Shown here in pieces: positions 62,911 to 64,000 of a stretch of DNA of 64,000 nucleotides. The notes under the pieces are model-generated. The model was not told the origin of the DNA, did not search any database, and was given only the letters and a program-made list of their open reading frames with translations. How positions within the stretch are numbered: position 1 is the first letter of the stretch; the number at the start of each line of letters is the position of its first letter. Source of the stretch: Aequorivita marisscotiae (GTDB lineage Bacteria; Bacteroidota; Bacteroidia; Flavobacteriales; Flavobacteriaceae); NCBI RefSeq assembly GCF_029814825.1, contig NZ_CP122379.1, forward strand, positions 1,550,001 to 1,614,000, read 5' to 3'. The position numbers were made by a program, and so were the translations under genes.

Positions 62911-64000
62911 TTATTTATCGGTTACACACCCCAATGAAGCACTCGAAACGCATTGTGCATATTTGTACAAAACCCCTTTACTTGCTTTCAATGGAGGTTG
63001 TTTCCATGCTGCTTTTCGTTTTTCCAATTCCTGTTCAGGTACTTTTAAATTGATGGTATTATTTTTGGTATCAATCGCAATTAAATCTCCATCATTTACC
63101 AAGGCAATGGTTCCGCCTACAAAAGCTTCCGGCGTGATGTGTCCTACCACAAAACCGTGTGTTCCACCCGAAAATCTACCATCGGTGATTAAAGCCACTG
63201 AATTTCCCAATCCTGCACCCATAATGGCGGAAGTAGGTTTTAGCATTTCGGGCATTCCCGGTCCGCCTTTTGGTCCACAATAACGGATTACTACTACATT
63301 ACCGGGTTTTACTTCTCCGTTTCTCACACCATCAATCACTGCATATTCATCGTCAAATACTTTGGCTGTTCCTTCAAAATAATCGCCCTCTTTGCCACTT
63401 ATTTTAGCTACACTTCCCTCGGTAGCTAAATTTCCGTAGAGCATTTGCAGATGTCCATTTGCTTTCACTGGATTTTCCAATGGAAGAAATACTTCCTGAC
63501 CTTCGGTTAAATCTTCCACAGTTTCCAAATTTTCAACAATTGTTTTTCCTGTAACAGTTAAACAATCTCTATGTAATAAGTTGTGTTTCAATAAATATTT
63601 CATTACTGCTGGAACACCACCTGCTTCGTGCAAATCTTCCATGAGGTATTTTCCACTCGGTTTTAAATCTGCTAACACTGGAACACGGTTACTTACCTTT
63701 TGGAAATCATCCAAAGTCAATTCCAAATCCACCGAATGTGCCATAGCTATCAGGTGCATTACGGCATTGGTAGAGCCGCCCAAAACCGTTACCATGGTCA
63801 TGGCATTTTCAAAGGCTTTTCGGGTCATGATGTCTTTGGGTTTAATGTCTTTTTCCAACAACACTTTGATGGCTTTTCCTGTATCAAAACATTCCATTTT
63901 TTTATTGCTGCTCAACGCAGGATTGGATGAACTGTAAGGTAAACTCATTCCCAAAGCTTCAATAGCCGAAGCCATCGTATTTGCTGTGTACATACCGCCA
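62911..64000 (-). CDS. ilvD: Dihydroxy-acid dehydratase, 5' part outside the window
   Basis: The frame is open at the right window edge, so only the C-terminal 363 residues or so are present of a protein of about 560. [24 protein letters not shown] follows the Fe-S Cys that should lie just beyond the edge. [34 protein letters not shown] and the end SLGCVTDK are typical. It dehydrates dihydroxy acids in branched-chain amino acid synthesis and heads the visible ilvD-B-N-C-A operon. Confidence 0.95.
   Translation of the reverse strand, partial: GGMYTANTMASAIEALGMSLPYSSSNPALSSNKKMECFDTGKAIKVLLEKDIKPKDIMTRKAFENAMTMVTVLGGSTNAVMHLIAMAHSVDLELTLDDFQKVSNRVPVLADLKPSGKYLMEDLHEAGGVPAVMKYLLKHNLLHRDCLTVTGKTIVENLETVEDLTEGQEVFLPLENPVKANGHLQMLYGNLATEGSVAKISGKEGDYFEGTAKVFDDEYAVIDGVRNGEVKPGNVVVIRYCGPKGGPGMPEMLKPTSAIMGAGLGNSVALITDGRFSGGTHGFVVGHITPEAFVGGTIALVNDGDLIAIDTKNNTINLKVPEQELEKRKAAWKQPPLKASKGVLYKYAQCVSSASLGCVTDK

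Noticed and set aside
1..64000. tRNA or rRNA genes
   Set aside because: I saw no cloverleaf-type or rRNA-like sequence on reading; a tRNAscan run would settle this.

Overview
The window comes from a low-GC member of the Bacteroidota, most likely a marine-type Flavobacteriaceae. Supporting marks are a 287-residue RpoD of the Bacteroidota kind, a SusC/SusD outer-membrane pair, a type IX secretion C-terminal sorting domain, an exosortase F pair, a YpdA-type bacillithiol reductase, HYC_CC_PP and DUF3347 metal proteins, and several TAnnTTTG promoter elements.

Layout. 1-970 holds the end of a decayed toxin-antitoxin pair and a frameshifted small gene. 973-9038 holds a nuclease and the cell-wall elongation operon mreB-mreC-mreD-mrdA-rodA behind purH, mostly on the minus strand. 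9.2-12.2 kb has an ABC permease, a free-methionine sulfoxide reductase and the exosortase F pair. 12.2-19.1 kb is a copper-handling island: DUF3347 lipoprotein, HYC_CC_PP protein, CopA-type ATPase, TonB receptor, secreted HMA protein and a 16-cysteine storage protein. 20.3-25.0 kb is a SusC/SusD pair. 25.2-33.8 kb (minus) has YpdA, a T9SS cargo protein, rpe with a BLUF photoreceptor, rpoD, and an ECF sigma operon with two lipoproteins. 33.9-36.7 kb is proC-proB-proA. 58.3 kb to the end is ilvD-ilvB-ilvN-ilvC-ilvA, with ilvD cut by the window edge.

The remarkable part is 36.95-58.15 kb, between proC and ilvA. It is an array of about 17 minus-strand units (one or two genes, or no clear gene) separated by about 26 related sites, nearly all 121-133 bp. 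Each site begins with AAC, ends with GTT, and can fold by pairing its own ends around a central hairpin. Each unit has its own complementary ends (for example GTTGGGCGTA and TACGCCCAAC). Stops fall just before or inside the following site. One unit is present twice, identical exactly from AAC to AAC. A roughly 280-bp unit occurs eight times and a roughly 320-bp gene-less unit three times. This is the architecture of integron gene cassettes and attC sites, but no integrase is visible, so it resembles an integrase-less cassette cluster (CALIN). The ends do not obey the classical RYYYAAC/GTTRRRY consensus in every case, so the recombinase may not be a classical IntI.

Two identical IS110-family elements sit at the same position in two of these sites. 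The leader of the IS contains a hairpin whose loop carries a 9-nt match to the left flank of one insertion and the reverse complement of the conserved TGTTG on the right, plus an 8-nt match to the IS right end. This is what an IS110 bridge RNA programmed to recognise the cassette sites should look like. Cassette cargo includes two toxin-antitoxin pairs with their own promoter and operator, a CPBP protease, a TPM protein, DinB-like proteins, an HsdR N-terminal-like nuclease, an MBOAT/SGNH acylation pair and several unknown membrane proteins.
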